From Poriferisodalis sp026713105 (GTDB lineage: Bacteria > Actinomycetota > Acidimicrobiia > Acidimicrobiales > Poriferisodalaceae), in assembly GCA_965115995.1 (NCBI GenBank), contig OZ220472.1, positions 248,001 through 312,000 on the forward strand: a stretch of 64,000 nt of DNA, written 5' to 3'. The notes below the pieces were generated by a model. It did not search any database and was not told the DNA's origin. It worked only from the letters and a program-made list of their open reading frames with translations. Position 1 is the stretch's first letter, and each line of letters opens with the position of its first letter. Positions 34,597 through 44,086 of the stretch are shown one piece after another. Made by a program: the position numbers and the translations under genes.

Positions 34597-35793
34597 ATGG
34601 CCGGGCCGATGGAGGGCATCCGCGTCGTCGAGTTGGGCGTGTGGATCGCTGGACCAGCCTGTGGCGGGATCTTGGCTGACTGGGGTGCCGATGTCGTCAA
34701 GGTGGAAACGCCAGACGGCGACCCCTTCCGGTCGCTGGACTGGTTGTACCAGGGCGACGGCAACCCGCCGTTCGACCTCGACAACCGCGGCAAGCGCAGC
34801 ATCGCCTTGGACTTGCGGCAGCCGGAGGGGCTCGCCGCCCTGCATGGGATGCTGGCCGATGCCGATGTCTTCCTGTCGAACATCCGACCCGGCGGGCTCG
34901 AGCGCATGGGCCTCGACTACCCGTCGCTCGCCGAGCGCTACCCGCGCCTGATCTACGCGAGCGTCACCGGCCTGTCGCTTCGAGGCGACGAGCGAGACCG
35001 TCATACCTACGACGTCGGCGCGTTCTGGTCTCGGGCCGGGATCGTCCGGTCGCTGACCCCCGGGGATGCCGACCTGCCCTACCAGCGCGGCGGCATGGGA
35101 GACCACATGACCGGCCTGGCGGCAGCCGGAGGGGTTGCGGCAGCGCTGTTCCATCGCACCAGCACCGGCCGAGGCCAGCTTGTGGAGTCGTCGCTGATGC
35201 GCTTGGGGACCTACATGCTGGGCTGGGACCACAATGTCACCGCCATGACGGGCGCTGAGACCGAGCCCTGGGGTCGTGGTAGCCCGCCCAACCCGCTCAT
35301 CAACTGCTACCGATGCGCCGACGGCGAGTGGCTCTGGATGCTGGGTCTCGAAGGCGACCGGCATTGGCCCAGCGTCGTCGGCGCGCTGGATCGGCCCGAG
35401 TGGCATGACGATCCCCGCTACGGCGACATCGAGCTGCGCCTGGAGAACGCGAGGGCCCTCACCGCAGACATGGACGCAGTCATGGCCACCAGGACGCGCG
35501 CCGAGTGGGGTGAGATCTTCGACGCGAGCAACGTCTGGTGGTCTCCGGTGCAGTCCACCTTGGAGTTCCGGTCAGACCCGCAGGCGCGCGCTGCGGGCTG
35601 CTGGGTGGAGGTGCCGACGCCTGACGGCAGCGCAATCGAGATGGTCGCGACACCGGTGGACTTCTCCGAGAGCGCGTGGGCCCCGAGCGGACCACCGCCA
35701 GAACTCGGTCAGCACACCGAGCTGATCCTGCTCGAGCACGGCTACGACTGGGACGACATCGAGAAGCTGAAGCAAGCAGGCGTGATCCCCTGA
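34597..35793 (+). CDS. Family III CoA-transferase (CaiB/BaiF)
   Basis: A 398-residue single-domain enzyme beginning MEGIRVVELGVWIAGPACGG, with GADVVKVETPDGDPFR and NRGKRSIALDLRQPEG. At the active-site position it has E197 (QLVESSLMRLG) instead of the aspartate of formyl-CoA transferase; VESS-type variants occur in other family members. The start at 34597 follows an AGGGGAG site; the frame is open from 34552. Probably transfers CoA to a carboxylic acid or racemises an acyl-CoA. Confidence 0.88.
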   Translation: MAGPMEGIRVVELGVWIAGPACGGILADWGADVVKVETPDGDPFRSLDWLYQGDGNPPFDLDNRGKRSIALDLRQPEGLAALHGMLADADVFLSNIRPGGLERMGLDYPSLAERYPRLIYASVTGLSLRGDERDRHTYDVGAFWSRAGIVRSLTPGDADLPYQRGGMGDHMTGLAAAGGVAAALFHRTSTGRGQLVESSLMRLGTYMLGWDHNVTAMTGAETEPWGRGSPPNPLINCYRCADGEWLWMLGLEGDRHWPSVVGALDRPEWHDDPRYGDIELRLENARALTADMDAVMATRTRAEWGEIFDASNVWWSPVQSTLEFRSDPQARAAGCWVEVPTPDGSAIEMVATPVDFSESAWAPSGPPPELGQHTELILLEHGYDWDDIEKLKQAGVIP

Positions 35794-35937
35794 GGCTTGC
35801 CCCACCCCGGGCCGCGCGTCGAAACTGCTGCTGGACGTGAGATAACTTCGATCCGCCGCATCGCCGCACGCTCAGAGCTCCTCTACCCGAGCTCGACGAC
35901 ACTGGCGAACGGGATGTGGCGGCGGGAGGGAGAGCGG

Positions 35938-37113
35938 ATGATCGAGCCCGTCAGCGCTCGTGTGTTGACGCCCGAGTGGGCGCCGACGGTGATTCCCGCG
36001 CCGTACGACTCGCTCACACCGCACGAGCACGCCCAGCATCTCGCCGACAATCCAGACTCCTTTGCTCATGTCGCCGGGTTGCCGCCCGAGAGCTTCGGCC
36101 ACCCCAGCGAGCATCTGCGGCACGCCACACGCAGCACCCGGGCGCTCGATCGGCTCATCGGCCTCGGAGCGTTCGGCACCACCCGAGAGCCGAGCCTGTA
36201 TGTGCAATGCGTTGAGGCCGACGGCCATGCGCAGCATTCGCTGCTCGGGGGCGTGCGCCTGTCCTCCATCGAGCTGCGCCCCCACGAGGACACCCAGCCT
36301 GGGCGGGTGCACGGCTTGACGGTGCACTTCACCGAGGTCCGCCGCATGTCGAGCCCGGTGGTGGTCACCGCGCCACGGTTGACGGTGGTCGCTGAGGTCA
36401 TCGAGGACACCCTTGCCGCGGCCGGGGGGTCCATACCGCTTGAGCCGTTGCTCGACACCAAGACCGCTGATGGCGCGCGGGTCACGCTGTGGCCGGCCGT
36501 CGTCGTGGGTGGCGAGGGCGCCAGCGTCGGCCTCGACGGGCCGCTGTACATCGTGGACGGACATCATCGTGTCGCAGCCGCCAGGCAAGCTGGCTTCTCG
36601 CATGTTCTGGTGGCGTGCGCACCCACCGAAGAACTGCACCTCGGCAGCTTCGACCGCGAGCTGAGCGAACTCGACATGATGCCCAGGCGCGTTATGGAGC
36701 TGATGAGGTCTCGTTGCGATGTCGAGGAGGTGTCTGACGCCGTCGCTGCTCGTCCGGGAGCGCCCGGATGGATCGGTGTCGGCGTCGCGGGCCACTGGTT
36801 CCGCGCCCGCCCACGCCCGGAAGGATCCAGCGACGATGCATCACCGGTCCACAACCCCGCGACCCGACTGGACGCCGCGTTCGTGCATGACTTCCTGCTT
36901 GGCGAGATATTCGGTGTGACGAGCGCCTCGGACCCCCGGCTCACCTACCGCCCCACGACCGTCGCTGCGACCCCAGCGCCGGTCACGATCCTGATGGCGC
37001 CGGTGCCGCTCGGTGCGGTGTTCGATGTCGCCGATTTCGGTGGCGTGATGCCGCCGAAGACCACCTACTTCCTGCCGAAGGCTCGCTCCGGATTGCTGCT
37101 GGTCAGTTGCTGA
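35938..37113 (+). CDS. DUF1015 family protein
   Basis: A 391-residue protein. The DUF1015 hallmarks are VIPAPYDSL near the start, the central LYIVDGHHRVAAARQAG and the C-terminal VMPPKTTYFLPKARSGLLLV. The start at 35938 follows GGGAGGGAG; an ATG at 35914 and an open frame to 35797 are alternatives. Members of this family are widespread in bacteria and often lie near serine or phosphoglycerate genes; their activity is not settled. Here it is 43 bp upstream of cobU in the same direction, which could indicate co-transcription with cobalamin genes. Confidence 0.82.
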   Translation: MIEPVSARVLTPEWAPTVIPAPYDSLTPHEHAQHLADNPDSFAHVAGLPPESFGHPSEHLRHATRSTRALDRLIGLGAFGTTREPSLYVQCVEADGHAQHSLLGGVRLSSIELRPHEDTQPGRVHGLTVHFTEVRRMSSPVVVTAPRLTVVAEVIEDTLAAAGGSIPLEPLLDTKTADGARVTLWPAVVVGGEGASVGLDGPLYIVDGHHRVAAARQAGFSHVLVACAPTEELHLGSFDRELSELDMMPRRVMELMRSRCDVEEVSDAVAARPGAPGWIGVGVAGHWFRARPRPEGSSDDASPVHNPATRLDAAFVHDFLLGEIFGVTSASDPRLTYRPTTVAATPAPVTILMAPVPLGAVFDVADFGGVMPPKTTYFLPKARSGLLLVSC

Positions 37114-37156
37114 CCTGCTGTTGATTGGTGCCCCCAGCAATGCTGATTGCCCGGCC

Positions 37157-37744
37157 ATGCTGATCGCGTTCACCGGCGGCGCTCGCAGCGGGAAGTCCAC
37201 AGCGGCCTTGAGCGCAGCGATGTCGCTGGATGCGCCGGTGACCTTCATCGCGACGGCCGAAGCCGGCGACGCCGAGATGGCCGCACGCATCGAGCGGCAC
37301 CGAGCTGGTCGGCCTGGGGACTGGACGACGATCGAGGCACCCCTGCGATTGGCGGCGGCTGTCCGCAGCGTCGATGCCGGGGCGACGATAGTCATCGATT
37401 GCATGTCCATGTGGGTCTCGAACCGGATGCTGGCCGAGACCAGCGGTGCCCCAGCTGGGCCGGCGTCGGGGACGAGCGGTGGTGAGCCGCACAGCCCTGA
37501 GTTCATTCGCTCGCTGGTCGATGAGGCCGGCAATCTGGGTGCGCTCTTGCGCGAGCGCAGCGGTACGGCCATCGTGGTCACCAACGAGGTCGGCTCGGGT
37601 GTCGTTCCGGCCCATCCGCTCGGGAGGGCATACAGAGATGTGCTCGGGTCGGTGAACCAGGCCATCTTTGCCGCGGCGAACCGCGCCTACCTAGTCGTGG
37701 CAGGCCGCCTGCTCGAACTGCAGGACCCCAGCGATGGCTTCTGA
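37157..37744 (+). CDS. cobU: Adenosylcobinamide kinase / adenosylcobinamide-phosphate guanylyltransferase
   Basis: A 195-residue CobU/CobP. The P-loop GGARSGKS is at residues 7-14, near the N-terminus. The segment FIATAEAGDAEMAARIERHRAGRPGDWTTIEAP carries the His/Arg-rich guanylyl-acceptor region, and IVVTNEVGSGVVPAHPLGRAYRDVLG is characteristic. It phosphorylates adenosylcobinamide and adds GMP for nucleotide-loop assembly. The start at 37157 is chosen from the family N-terminus; the frame is open from 37121. It overlaps cobT by 11 bases. Confidence 0.95.
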   Translation: MLIAFTGGARSGKSTAALSAAMSLDAPVTFIATAEAGDAEMAARIERHRAGRPGDWTTIEAPLRLAAAVRSVDAGATIVIDCMSMWVSNRMLAETSGAPAGPASGTSGGEPHSPEFIRSLVDEAGNLGALLRERSGTAIVVTNEVGSGVVPAHPLGRAYRDVLGSVNQAIFAAANRAYLVVAGRLLELQDPSDGF

Positions 37745-38792
37745 GACACCGCCTCACTCACGCGTCGGTGGCCTGCTGGAACGGATGCTGGACGATATGG
37801 CGGGTCCCGATGAGGCCGCTCGACAGGCCGTGGCTCAGCGTGCGTCGCAGGTGCTGCGCCCTGCCGGCGCGTTCGAACGGCTCGATCGGGTCGCCGAATG
37901 GCTTGCCGGCTGGCAGCACACTCCTGAGCCCTCTGTCGTGCGGCCGGTCGTGCTCATCTTTGCCGCCGACCATGGAGTTGCCGCCGAAGGCGTGAGCGCG
38001 TATCCCGCCGATGTGACTGCCGCGATGGTGTCCGCCATCGAAGGCGGTGTCGCCACGGTGACCGCAGTTGCCCGCCAGGTGGGGGCGGTCGTGCGATGCG
38101 ACGACGTCGGCGTGGGAGCGCCGACCGGCAACATCCGCACGCACGACGCGATGAGCGCCGGCGAGTTCGACGCATCCGTCAACGCGGGCGCACTCGCTGT
38201 CGACCGCGCTGTGGAGACTGATGGAGCCGACGTGTTGGTGCTGGGCGAGCTCGGCATCGGCAACACCACGGCGGCGGCCGCCGTTTGCGGCTTGCTGTTC
38301 GCCGATGAGGGGGCGTCTTCCGCAGAAGCCGCAGCGCGCTGGACGGGTCCAGGCACCGGAGTGCATGCGGGTGCGCTCGACCACAAGCGCGCTGTCGTAC
38401 GCGATGCACTCGAACGGGTGGGTCGCGTCTCGCCACTGGAAGCGTTGCGCCGGGCAGGGGGGCGTGAGCTTGCGGCCATTGCCGGCGCGGTCGCAGCGGC
38501 GCGCCATCGCTCGATCCCCGTGATACTCGACGGGTTCATCGGAACGGCTGCCGCAGCGCCGCTGGCGCTGGCTTCGCCGGGTGGGCTCGACCACTGCATC
38601 GCCGGGCATTGCTCCGCCGAGCCAGGCCATCGTGAGCTCCTGAGCCGGCTCGGTCTCGAGCCGCTCGTGCATCTCGACCTGCGGCTGGGCGAGGGGACCG
38701 GCGCACTCATCGCGGTGCCCCTCGTGCGGATCGCGGCGGCGGCCGTGACCGATGTCGCCACCTTCGCTGAGTGGGGCTTGGTCACAGCGTGA
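37734..38792 (+). CDS. cobT: Nicotinate-nucleotide-dimethylbenzimidazole phosphoribosyltransferase
   Basis: A 352-residue CobT. FAADHGVAAEGVSAYPADVTAAMV is the family signature. GELGIGNTTAAAAV and the C-terminal LRLGEGTGA with catalytic glutamate E320 complete the active site. It makes alpha-ribazole phosphate from the lower ligand base and nicotinate mononucleotide. It overlaps cobU and is followed by cobS after a 14-bp direct repeat. Near-normal length. Confidence 0.95.
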   Translation: MASETPPHSRVGGLLERMLDDMAGPDEAARQAVAQRASQVLRPAGAFERLDRVAEWLAGWQHTPEPSVVRPVVLIFAADHGVAAEGVSAYPADVTAAMVSAIEGGVATVTAVARQVGAVVRCDDVGVGAPTGNIRTHDAMSAGEFDASVNAGALAVDRAVETDGADVLVLGELGIGNTTAAAAVCGLLFADEGASSAEAAARWTGPGTGVHAGALDHKRAVVRDALERVGRVSPLEALRRAGGRELAAIAGAVAAARHRSIPVILDGFIGTAAAAPLALASPGGLDHCIAGHCSAEPGHRELLSRLGLEPLVHLDLRLGEGTGALIAVPLVRIAAAAVTDVATFAEWGLVTA

Positions 38793-38817
38793 GCTTGCGA
38801 AACGTAGGGGATACGGC

Positions 38818-39564
38818 GTGAGCTTGCGATATGCGTGGGCTTTCCTGACCCGGCTTCCCGGAGGCGCGCACCCGACCACCGAGCGCGACTTGGGGCGCAG
38901 CGTCCCGTGGTTTCCGCTCGTCGGAGCAATCGTGGGCGCCGCGAGCGGGGGTGTGTTCTGGGCGGTCTGGCAGCCGCTCGGGGCTCCGCTCGCGGCGATC
39001 CTGGCTGTCGCCACCGGGTCAGTCATCACCGGCGCGTTTCACGAGGACGGCTTGGCCGACACCGCAGACGCTCTCGGCGGCACCACACCTGAACAGCGCC
39101 GCGAGATCATGAAGGACTCCCGACTGGGAACCTTCGGCACCCTCGCGCTGGTGCTGGGGACCCTCGTTCAGGTCTTCGCGGTGAAGCCGCTGGCGTCACG
39201 CGACGCCGTGATCGCCATGGTGCTCGCCCACGGCGTCGGCCGAGCGTTCGCGGTAGCGGCAATGGCCTCAGTGCCGGCAGTCGCCGGCTCGGGTCTCGGC
39301 CACGCCTATGCCGGCCATCTGCGTGGCGTGCCGTGCGCGCTCTCGCTGCTGGTCAGCTACGGCGCTGCCTTCGCGCTCGGACCCGTGGGAGTCTTCGCCG
39401 TGGGGGCCGCCACCGCCGGCGCCGCGGCGGTGAGCCTGGTCGCCTACCGCCGATTCGGCGGGCTGACCGGCGACGCCCTGGGGGCGATCGCTCAAATCAG
39501 CCAGATGGCTGCGCTGGTGGCGGTGTCGCGACTCCTCGATGACTTCGGCTGGTTCTGGACCTAG
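38818..39564 (+). CDS. cobS: Cobalamin synthase (adenosylcobinamide-GDP ribazoletransferase)
   Basis: A 248-residue membrane enzyme from a GTG start. FLTRLPGG and the acidic motif GAFHEDGLADTADALGG (metal-binding DGxADxxD) are diagnostic, followed by MKDSRLGTFG. Five to six hydrophobic helices occupy the rest. It joins adenosylcobinamide-GDP with alpha-ribazole(-phosphate). The frame is open upstream into cobT, but the VSLRYAWAFLTRLP start fits the family. Third gene of cobUTS. Confidence 0.94.
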   Translation: MSLRYAWAFLTRLPGGAHPTTERDLGRSVPWFPLVGAIVGAASGGVFWAVWQPLGAPLAAILAVATGSVITGAFHEDGLADTADALGGTTPEQRREIMKDSRLGTFGTLALVLGTLVQVFAVKPLASRDAVIAMVLAHGVGRAFAVAAMASVPAVAGSGLGHAYAGHLRGVPCALSLLVSYGAAFALGPVGVFAVGAATAGAAAVSLVAYRRFGGLTGDALGAIAQISQMAALVAVSRLLDDFGWFWT

Positions 39565-39597
39565 AGTCCTGGCCGAACAGCTCGCCCTCCAGTTCAA

Positions 39598-39735
39598 ATG
39601 AGCCGACAGCGGATGCGCAATCCAACCGAGTCATCAGCAGAGGACAAGACGAATCGCGACGGATTCGCAGCGATGGCGATTCTCGCGTTGAGCATCGTGT
39701 TCATCGTCTCGATCATTGTGTTCGCGATTGCCTAG
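39598..39735 (+). CDS. Small single-pass membrane protein
   Basis: A 45-residue ORF in the 345-bp space between cobS and the ABC-transporter lipoprotein. It has a charged N-terminal half (MSRQRMRNPTESSAEDKTNRD) and then one clear transmembrane segment, FAAMAILALSIVFIVSIIVFAIA, to the end. Short proteins with this layout are common in actinobacteria but usually unannotated. No ribosome site stands out, and coding is inferred from the well-formed amphipathic layout. No function can be assigned. Confidence 0.5.
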   Translation: MSRQRMRNPTESSAEDKTNRDGFAAMAILALSIVFIVSIIVFAIA

Positions 39736-39908
39736 GCCCGCGTCGAAGTCCGACGCGACATGATCGGCAGCGGCACGAAGTGCCCCGAATGGCGCGCCTT
39801 TGACCCACCGGCAGTCAGCCGACGGCTGTGCTTGAATGGCCGACTTGGCAGGCGGCAGCCGCATCGGCTCGCCATCGGTTCTGCCGTGTCCCTAGGGAGG
39901 GGAACGAC

Positions 39909-41237
39909 ATGACGACCAGTGATTGTGCTGTGCTGCGCCATTCGAGGCGCCGAGCGTGGCGGACGGTGGCGGCTCTTCTCGCCGTCTTCGCGCTGACCGC
40001 TGCTGCATGCGGCGGAACCGACGATGACGACGGAGCGAGTGCGACCGAACCCGCCGCCGAAACTACCGAGGCGGCCGCTCCCGAGACCACGCAAGCACCT
40101 GCGCCTGCGGATGCGGCCCCGAGCGGCGAGCCCATCAAGGTCATGACGGTCACCACCCTCAACGCGGCAGGTCCGACCTACCACAACATTGCGAACACCG
40201 CCGAGGCGTACGCCAGCTACATCAACGCCCGAGGCGGCATCGGCGGTCGGCCGCTTGAGGTCACCGTCTGCGACGAGATGTTCGACCCCGCAGTGGCCGC
40301 GGCATGCGCCCGCGAAGCCGTGGAGGAGAACATGGTGGCCGTCGTCGGTTCGTTCACGTTCTTCGCGGAGAGCATCGTGCCGGTGATCGCCGAGTCCGAC
40401 ATCACCTGGTTTGGCCCGTGCTGTCCGATCACGCCGTCTGAGTTGACCAGCCCGCACTCGTTCCCCATCGGCAACCAGCCGATGTATGCGGTGGGCATCA
40501 TCAAGCGAGCTGTCGAGGACGGGTGCCGTGCGATCAATGCCGTGATCATCGACGGTGCCCAGATCTTCCTGCCGCCGATGGAGAACGCGATCGCAGCCCT
40601 CGGGCAGAGCTTCGGCGACATCATCATCTTGCCGCCGACCGCGCAGGACTACTCCTCGGAGGTCGCCCAGGCGACGACCGACGCTGACTGCGTGATCGGC
40701 ATCGTCTCAGAGACGCCGTACATCACGTGGAACACCGCGTGGACCCAGTCGGGCACCGACGCTCGCCAGTACGGCCCGCAGGGCAACCTCAACGAGATCT
40801 CCGCTGCCGGCAACGAGGAGTCGACCGACGGCGACATCATCGGCGGCATGTACCCCGACATCTCCACGGCGCCGTGGGACGAGTACCGGCTGGCCCTTGA
40901 CGAAGGCGGCTGGGACACGACCGAGCACGACTACAACAGCCTGGGCGGCATGGGTACGTGGGCGGCGTTCGCAGCATTCGCGCAGATCGCCGACACCATC
41001 GACGGCGAGATCACCGCGAGCTCGTTCTTCGAGGCTGCATCGAGCACCGACAACCTCGATCTGGGCGGCATGGTCCCAGTCTTGGACTTCACCGAGGAAT
41101 GGACGGACGGCCTTGAGGGCTACCAGCGCCTGTTCAACCGCAGCGTCGTGTTCAGCGTTCTGCAGGACGGCAAGGTCGTGCCGCTGACCACCGAGTTCGA
41201 AGACGTCGGCGATCTCGCCACCGGCAACGCCGGCTGA
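39909..41237 (+). CDS. ABC transporter substrate-binding lipoprotein, branched-chain-amino-acid type
   Basis: A 442-residue exported protein. The signal sequence has arginines RRRAWR followed by a hydrophobic core and the lipobox LTAAAC with C34. An acidic/alanine-threonine linker leads into a Peripla_BP_6-type domain: YASYINARGGIGGRPLEVTVCDEMFDP and AREAVEENMVAVVG are typical of the LivJ family. The start at 39909 follows GGAGGGGA. It should capture the substrate for the permease/ATPase encoded next. Homologues bind amino acids, amides, urea or aromatic acids. Confidence 0.9.
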   Translation: MTTSDCAVLRHSRRRAWRTVAALLAVFALTAAACGGTDDDDGASATEPAAETTEAAAPETTQAPAPADAAPSGEPIKVMTVTTLNAAGPTYHNIANTAEAYASYINARGGIGGRPLEVTVCDEMFDPAVAAACAREAVEENMVAVVGSFTFFAESIVPVIAESDITWFGPCCPITPSELTSPHSFPIGNQPMYAVGIIKRAVEDGCRAINAVIIDGAQIFLPPMENAIAALGQSFGDIIILPPTAQDYSSEVAQATTDADCVIGIVSETPYITWNTAWTQSGTDARQYGPQGNLNEISAAGNEESTDGDIIGGMYPDISTAPWDEYRLALDEGGWDTTEHDYNSLGGMGTWAAFAAFAQIADTIDGEITASSFFEAASSTDNLDLGGMVPVLDFTEEWTDGLEGYQRLFNRSVVFSVLQDGKVVPLTTEFEDVGDLATGNAG

Positions 41238-41344
41238 CGGCTCTTTCAGTTCAGACGCCCGCGCCGGGGTGGTCACGGTGAGTGATCACCCGCCACCCCG
41301 GTGTCAGGGCGAACCGGCCTAGCGCCGTTGCGTCGGGAGAATCA

Positions 41345-44086
41345 TTGGACGAGATCATCCGGTTTGGGCTGCTGGGTCTCGGTGTCGGTGCCCTGTACGC
41401 ACTGGCCTCGCAGGGCTTGATCGTGGTCTACCGCGGGACCGGTGTCCTGAATTTCTCCTTGGGCGCCACCGCCATCGCGGGGGTGTTCCTGCAATGGGAA
41501 TTGCAGAATCGGGCCGGCTGGCCGTTCCTGCTCGCCGCGCTGATGGGAGTTGCGCTCTCAGCGCTGCTCGGCGCTTTGACGCACTGGGTGATCATGCGGC
41601 CGCTGCGGCGCGCCAGCTCGCTGATCCGCGTCATCGCGACCCTCGGTGTGCTCATCTTGGTCCAGGCGGGCGTCGTCATTCGGTACGGCTCCAATGCCCG
41701 CCAGGTGGACAGCTGGCTGCCGACCAACCGGGTGACGCTGTGGGGCGAGGTTGCGATCACCGTCGACCGGCTGATTCTGTTCGGAGTGGCATGGGTGTTC
41801 GCCGTGGTGCTGTGGTCGATGTATCGACGGAGCCACTTCGGCCTCGCCACCGAGGCAGTGTCCGAGAGCGAGCGAGCCGCATCGGCCATCGGCTTGTCGC
41901 CGAATACGATCGCCATCCAGAACTGGGCGCTGGGCTCGGCTATCGCTGCTGTTGCGGGCATCTTGGTGGTGCCGATCATCACGTTGCAGGTCACGGCCAT
42001 GACATCGCTGGTGCTCGCAGCCTTGGCCGCGGCGCTGGTCGGGGACTTCCGGTCGTTCCCCATCGCCACCGCCGCCGGCCTGGCGTTGGGCATCGGTCAG
42101 ACACTTGTGGGCCGCTTCGTCGACCAGCAAGGGCTGGGGCAGTCGCTGCCCTTCCTGGTGATTGTGGCTGTGCTGGTGTTCAAGGGCCGGTCGCTGCCGC
42201 TTCGGGACTACTTCTTGCGCGAGCTGCCGATGATCGGCAACGGACGCATGTCGTGGGACTGGACGATCTTCGGCATCGGCACGGTGGCGTTCTTGATGCT
42301 CACCAAGCAGGCCAAGTGGATCGACGCCCTGACCGTCACCATGGGCGTTTCGATCGTCCTGCTGTCCATCGTGGTGCTGACTGGCTACGCGGGCCAGCTG
42401 TCGTTGGCGCAGTACACCATCGCGGGGTTCGGCGCGTACGTGTCAGGTCGCCTCGTGGCGGTGTTCGACATCCCGTTCCTGTTGGCGCTGGTCGCCGGCG
42501 TGCTGGCCGCCGTGCCGCTGGGATTCATCTTCGCCTTGCCGGCTGCACGAACCCGCGGCATCAACCTGGCAATTGTCACGTTGGGACTCGGCACCACCAT
42601 CGAGCTGATGCTGTTTCGCAACCGCGAGTACACCGGCGGCGTGCAAGGCACTCAGGTCGGCAGTCCTGATCTGTTCGGCCTCGACATCGGCTCCATTCGT
42701 TACCCGGAGCGATACGGCCTCTTCGTGCTGGCAATGGCGCTGTTGGCGGTGTGGGTGGTGTCGAACGTCCGTCGTGGGCGCAGCGGGCGGCGCCTGCTCG
42801 CCATTCGAACCAACGAGCGGGCCGCTACGGCGCTCGGCATCGACGTGCCCAAGGCGAAGCTGTTCGCCTTCTCGCTGAGCTCGGCAATTGCGGCGCTGGG
42901 CGGGATCGTGCTGGCGTTCCGGCTGACGTCGATCAGCTACACGTCGTTCACCAACCTCACCTCGATTCTGTTTGTGGGCCTGGCAATCGTGGGCGGCGTC
43001 GGACATCTGCTCGGTGCGTTCGTGGGCGCCACCATGGCGACCGCAGCCTTCAGCCAGGAAGTGCTCGAATCGACCTGGGATGGGGTGGGCCGCTGGACCC
43101 AGCTCATCAGCGGCATCGCCATCTTGCTCATGGTCCTCGGGTACAAGGACGGTGTCGCCGCCGAGTGGGTGAAGATCTTCCGGCTGGTGAAACGAGCCCG
43201 CAAGTGGGGCCGCTCATATTTCATCGAGCTGGAAGACGTCTCCGATCCGAACGCCTCGCAGAGCGAACAGTCACCGGTTCCGGCTCGCGTGCTGAGCATC
43301 GAGAACATGACGGTGCGCTACGGGGCCGTCGTAGCGGTCAACGATGTCAGCTTCAACCTCACTCCGGGCACCGTCACGGGGCTGATCGGCCCGAACGGCG
43401 CCGGCAAGACGTCGCTGATTGATGCCGTATGCGGCTTCACACCGGCGGAGGGTCGAGTGGCGCTCGACGGCGAGGACATCTCGCGTGTGTCGCCCTCCAA
43501 ACGTGCCCGTCTCGGCATCGCTCGTTCGTTCCAGACGCTCGAGCTGTTCGAAGATGCGACGGTGTTCGAGAACATCAGCGTTGCTGCGGACCCTCAAGAC
43601 ATGCGGTCGTACTTGCGCGATCTGGTAGCGCCGTCGAGCCCACCGTTCCCGCCTGAGGTCGTGCGGGCGATCATCGAGTTCCAGCTCGACGGCGACCTGC
43701 ACCGCGACGTGAAGGACCTCTCATACGGAAAGCACCGGCTGCTCGCGATTGCCCGGGCGGTTGCGATGCACCCGAGCGTGCTGTTGCTCGATGAGCCGGC
43801 CGCCGGCCTGAGCACCGCCGAGAGCGAAGAGCTGGCCGAGGTGGTTCGCCGCCTGGCCCAGGACTGGGGCATGGCAGTGCTGGTTGTCGAGCACGACATG
43901 AACTTCGTCAACGAGGTGTGCGACGAGGTGGTGGTGCTTGACTTCGGCAACAAGATCGCAGTCGGCAGCCCTGAGGCAATTCGTCTTGACCCAGCCGTCG
44001 TGGCCGCATATTTGGGAACCGAGGCCGACGAGCACGACAGCGAACCTGAGCCCCGTACGACGCAACCTGCGGGAGGTGGCCCATGA
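41345..44086 (+). CDS. Fused ABC importer LivH-LivM-LivG (permease-permease-ATPase)
   Basis: A 913-residue chain. Residues 1-290 are LivH-like (FGLLGLGVGALYALASQGLIVVYRGTG). Residues about 310-640 are LivM-like (YAGQLSLAQYTIAGFGAYVSGRL, with ATALGIDVPKAKLFAFSLSSAIAALGG). Residues 660-913 are a LivG-like ATPase with Walker A GPNGAGKT at 682-689, a signature LSYGKHR and Walker B VLLLDEPAAGLS. The TTG at 41345 has GGGAGA upstream and gives a typical LivH N-terminus; a GTG at 41282 is in frame. Fusion fixes subunit stoichiometry. It is coupled by a four-base overlap to the second ATPase. Confidence 0.9.
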   Translation: MDEIIRFGLLGLGVGALYALASQGLIVVYRGTGVLNFSLGATAIAGVFLQWELQNRAGWPFLLAALMGVALSALLGALTHWVIMRPLRRASSLIRVIATLGVLILVQAGVVIRYGSNARQVDSWLPTNRVTLWGEVAITVDRLILFGVAWVFAVVLWSMYRRSHFGLATEAVSESERAASAIGLSPNTIAIQNWALGSAIAAVAGILVVPIITLQVTAMTSLVLAALAAALVGDFRSFPIATAAGLALGIGQTLVGRFVDQQGLGQSLPFLVIVAVLVFKGRSLPLRDYFLRELPMIGNGRMSWDWTIFGIGTVAFLMLTKQAKWIDALTVTMGVSIVLLSIVVLTGYAGQLSLAQYTIAGFGAYVSGRLVAVFDIPFLLALVAGVLAAVPLGFIFALPAARTRGINLAIVTLGLGTTIELMLFRNREYTGGVQGTQVGSPDLFGLDIGSIRYPERYGLFVLAMALLAVWVVSNVRRGRSGRRLLAIRTNERAATALGIDVPKAKLFAFSLSSAIAALGGIVLAFRLTSISYTSFTNLTSILFVGLAIVGGVGHLLGAFVGATMATAAFSQEVLESTWDGVGRWTQLISGIAILLMVLGYKDGVAAEWVKIFRLVKRARKWGRSYFIELEDVSDPNASQSEQSPVPARVLSIENMTVRYGAVVAVNDVSFNLTPGTVTGLIGPNGAGKTSLIDAVCGFTPAEGRVALDGEDISRVSPSKRARLGIARSFQTLELFEDATVFENISVAADPQDMRSYLRDLVAPSSPPFPPEVVRAIIEFQLDGDLHRDVKDLSYGKHRLLAIARAVAMHPSVLLLDEPAAGLSTAESEELAEVVRRLAQDWGMAVLVVEHDMNFVNEVCDEVVVLDFGNKIAVGSPEAIRLDPAVVAAYLGTEADEHDSEPEPRTTQPAGGGP

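Noticed and set aside
33454..35406. Minus-strand open frame of 650 codons
   Set aside because: Lies opposite the amidohydrolase and CoA-transferase genes and has no recognisable motif.
35794..37156. Cobalamin riboswitch upstream of cobUTS
   Set aside because: The gaps (144 bp before DUF1015 and 43 bp before cobU) show no B12-box-like element and are too short for the full structure.
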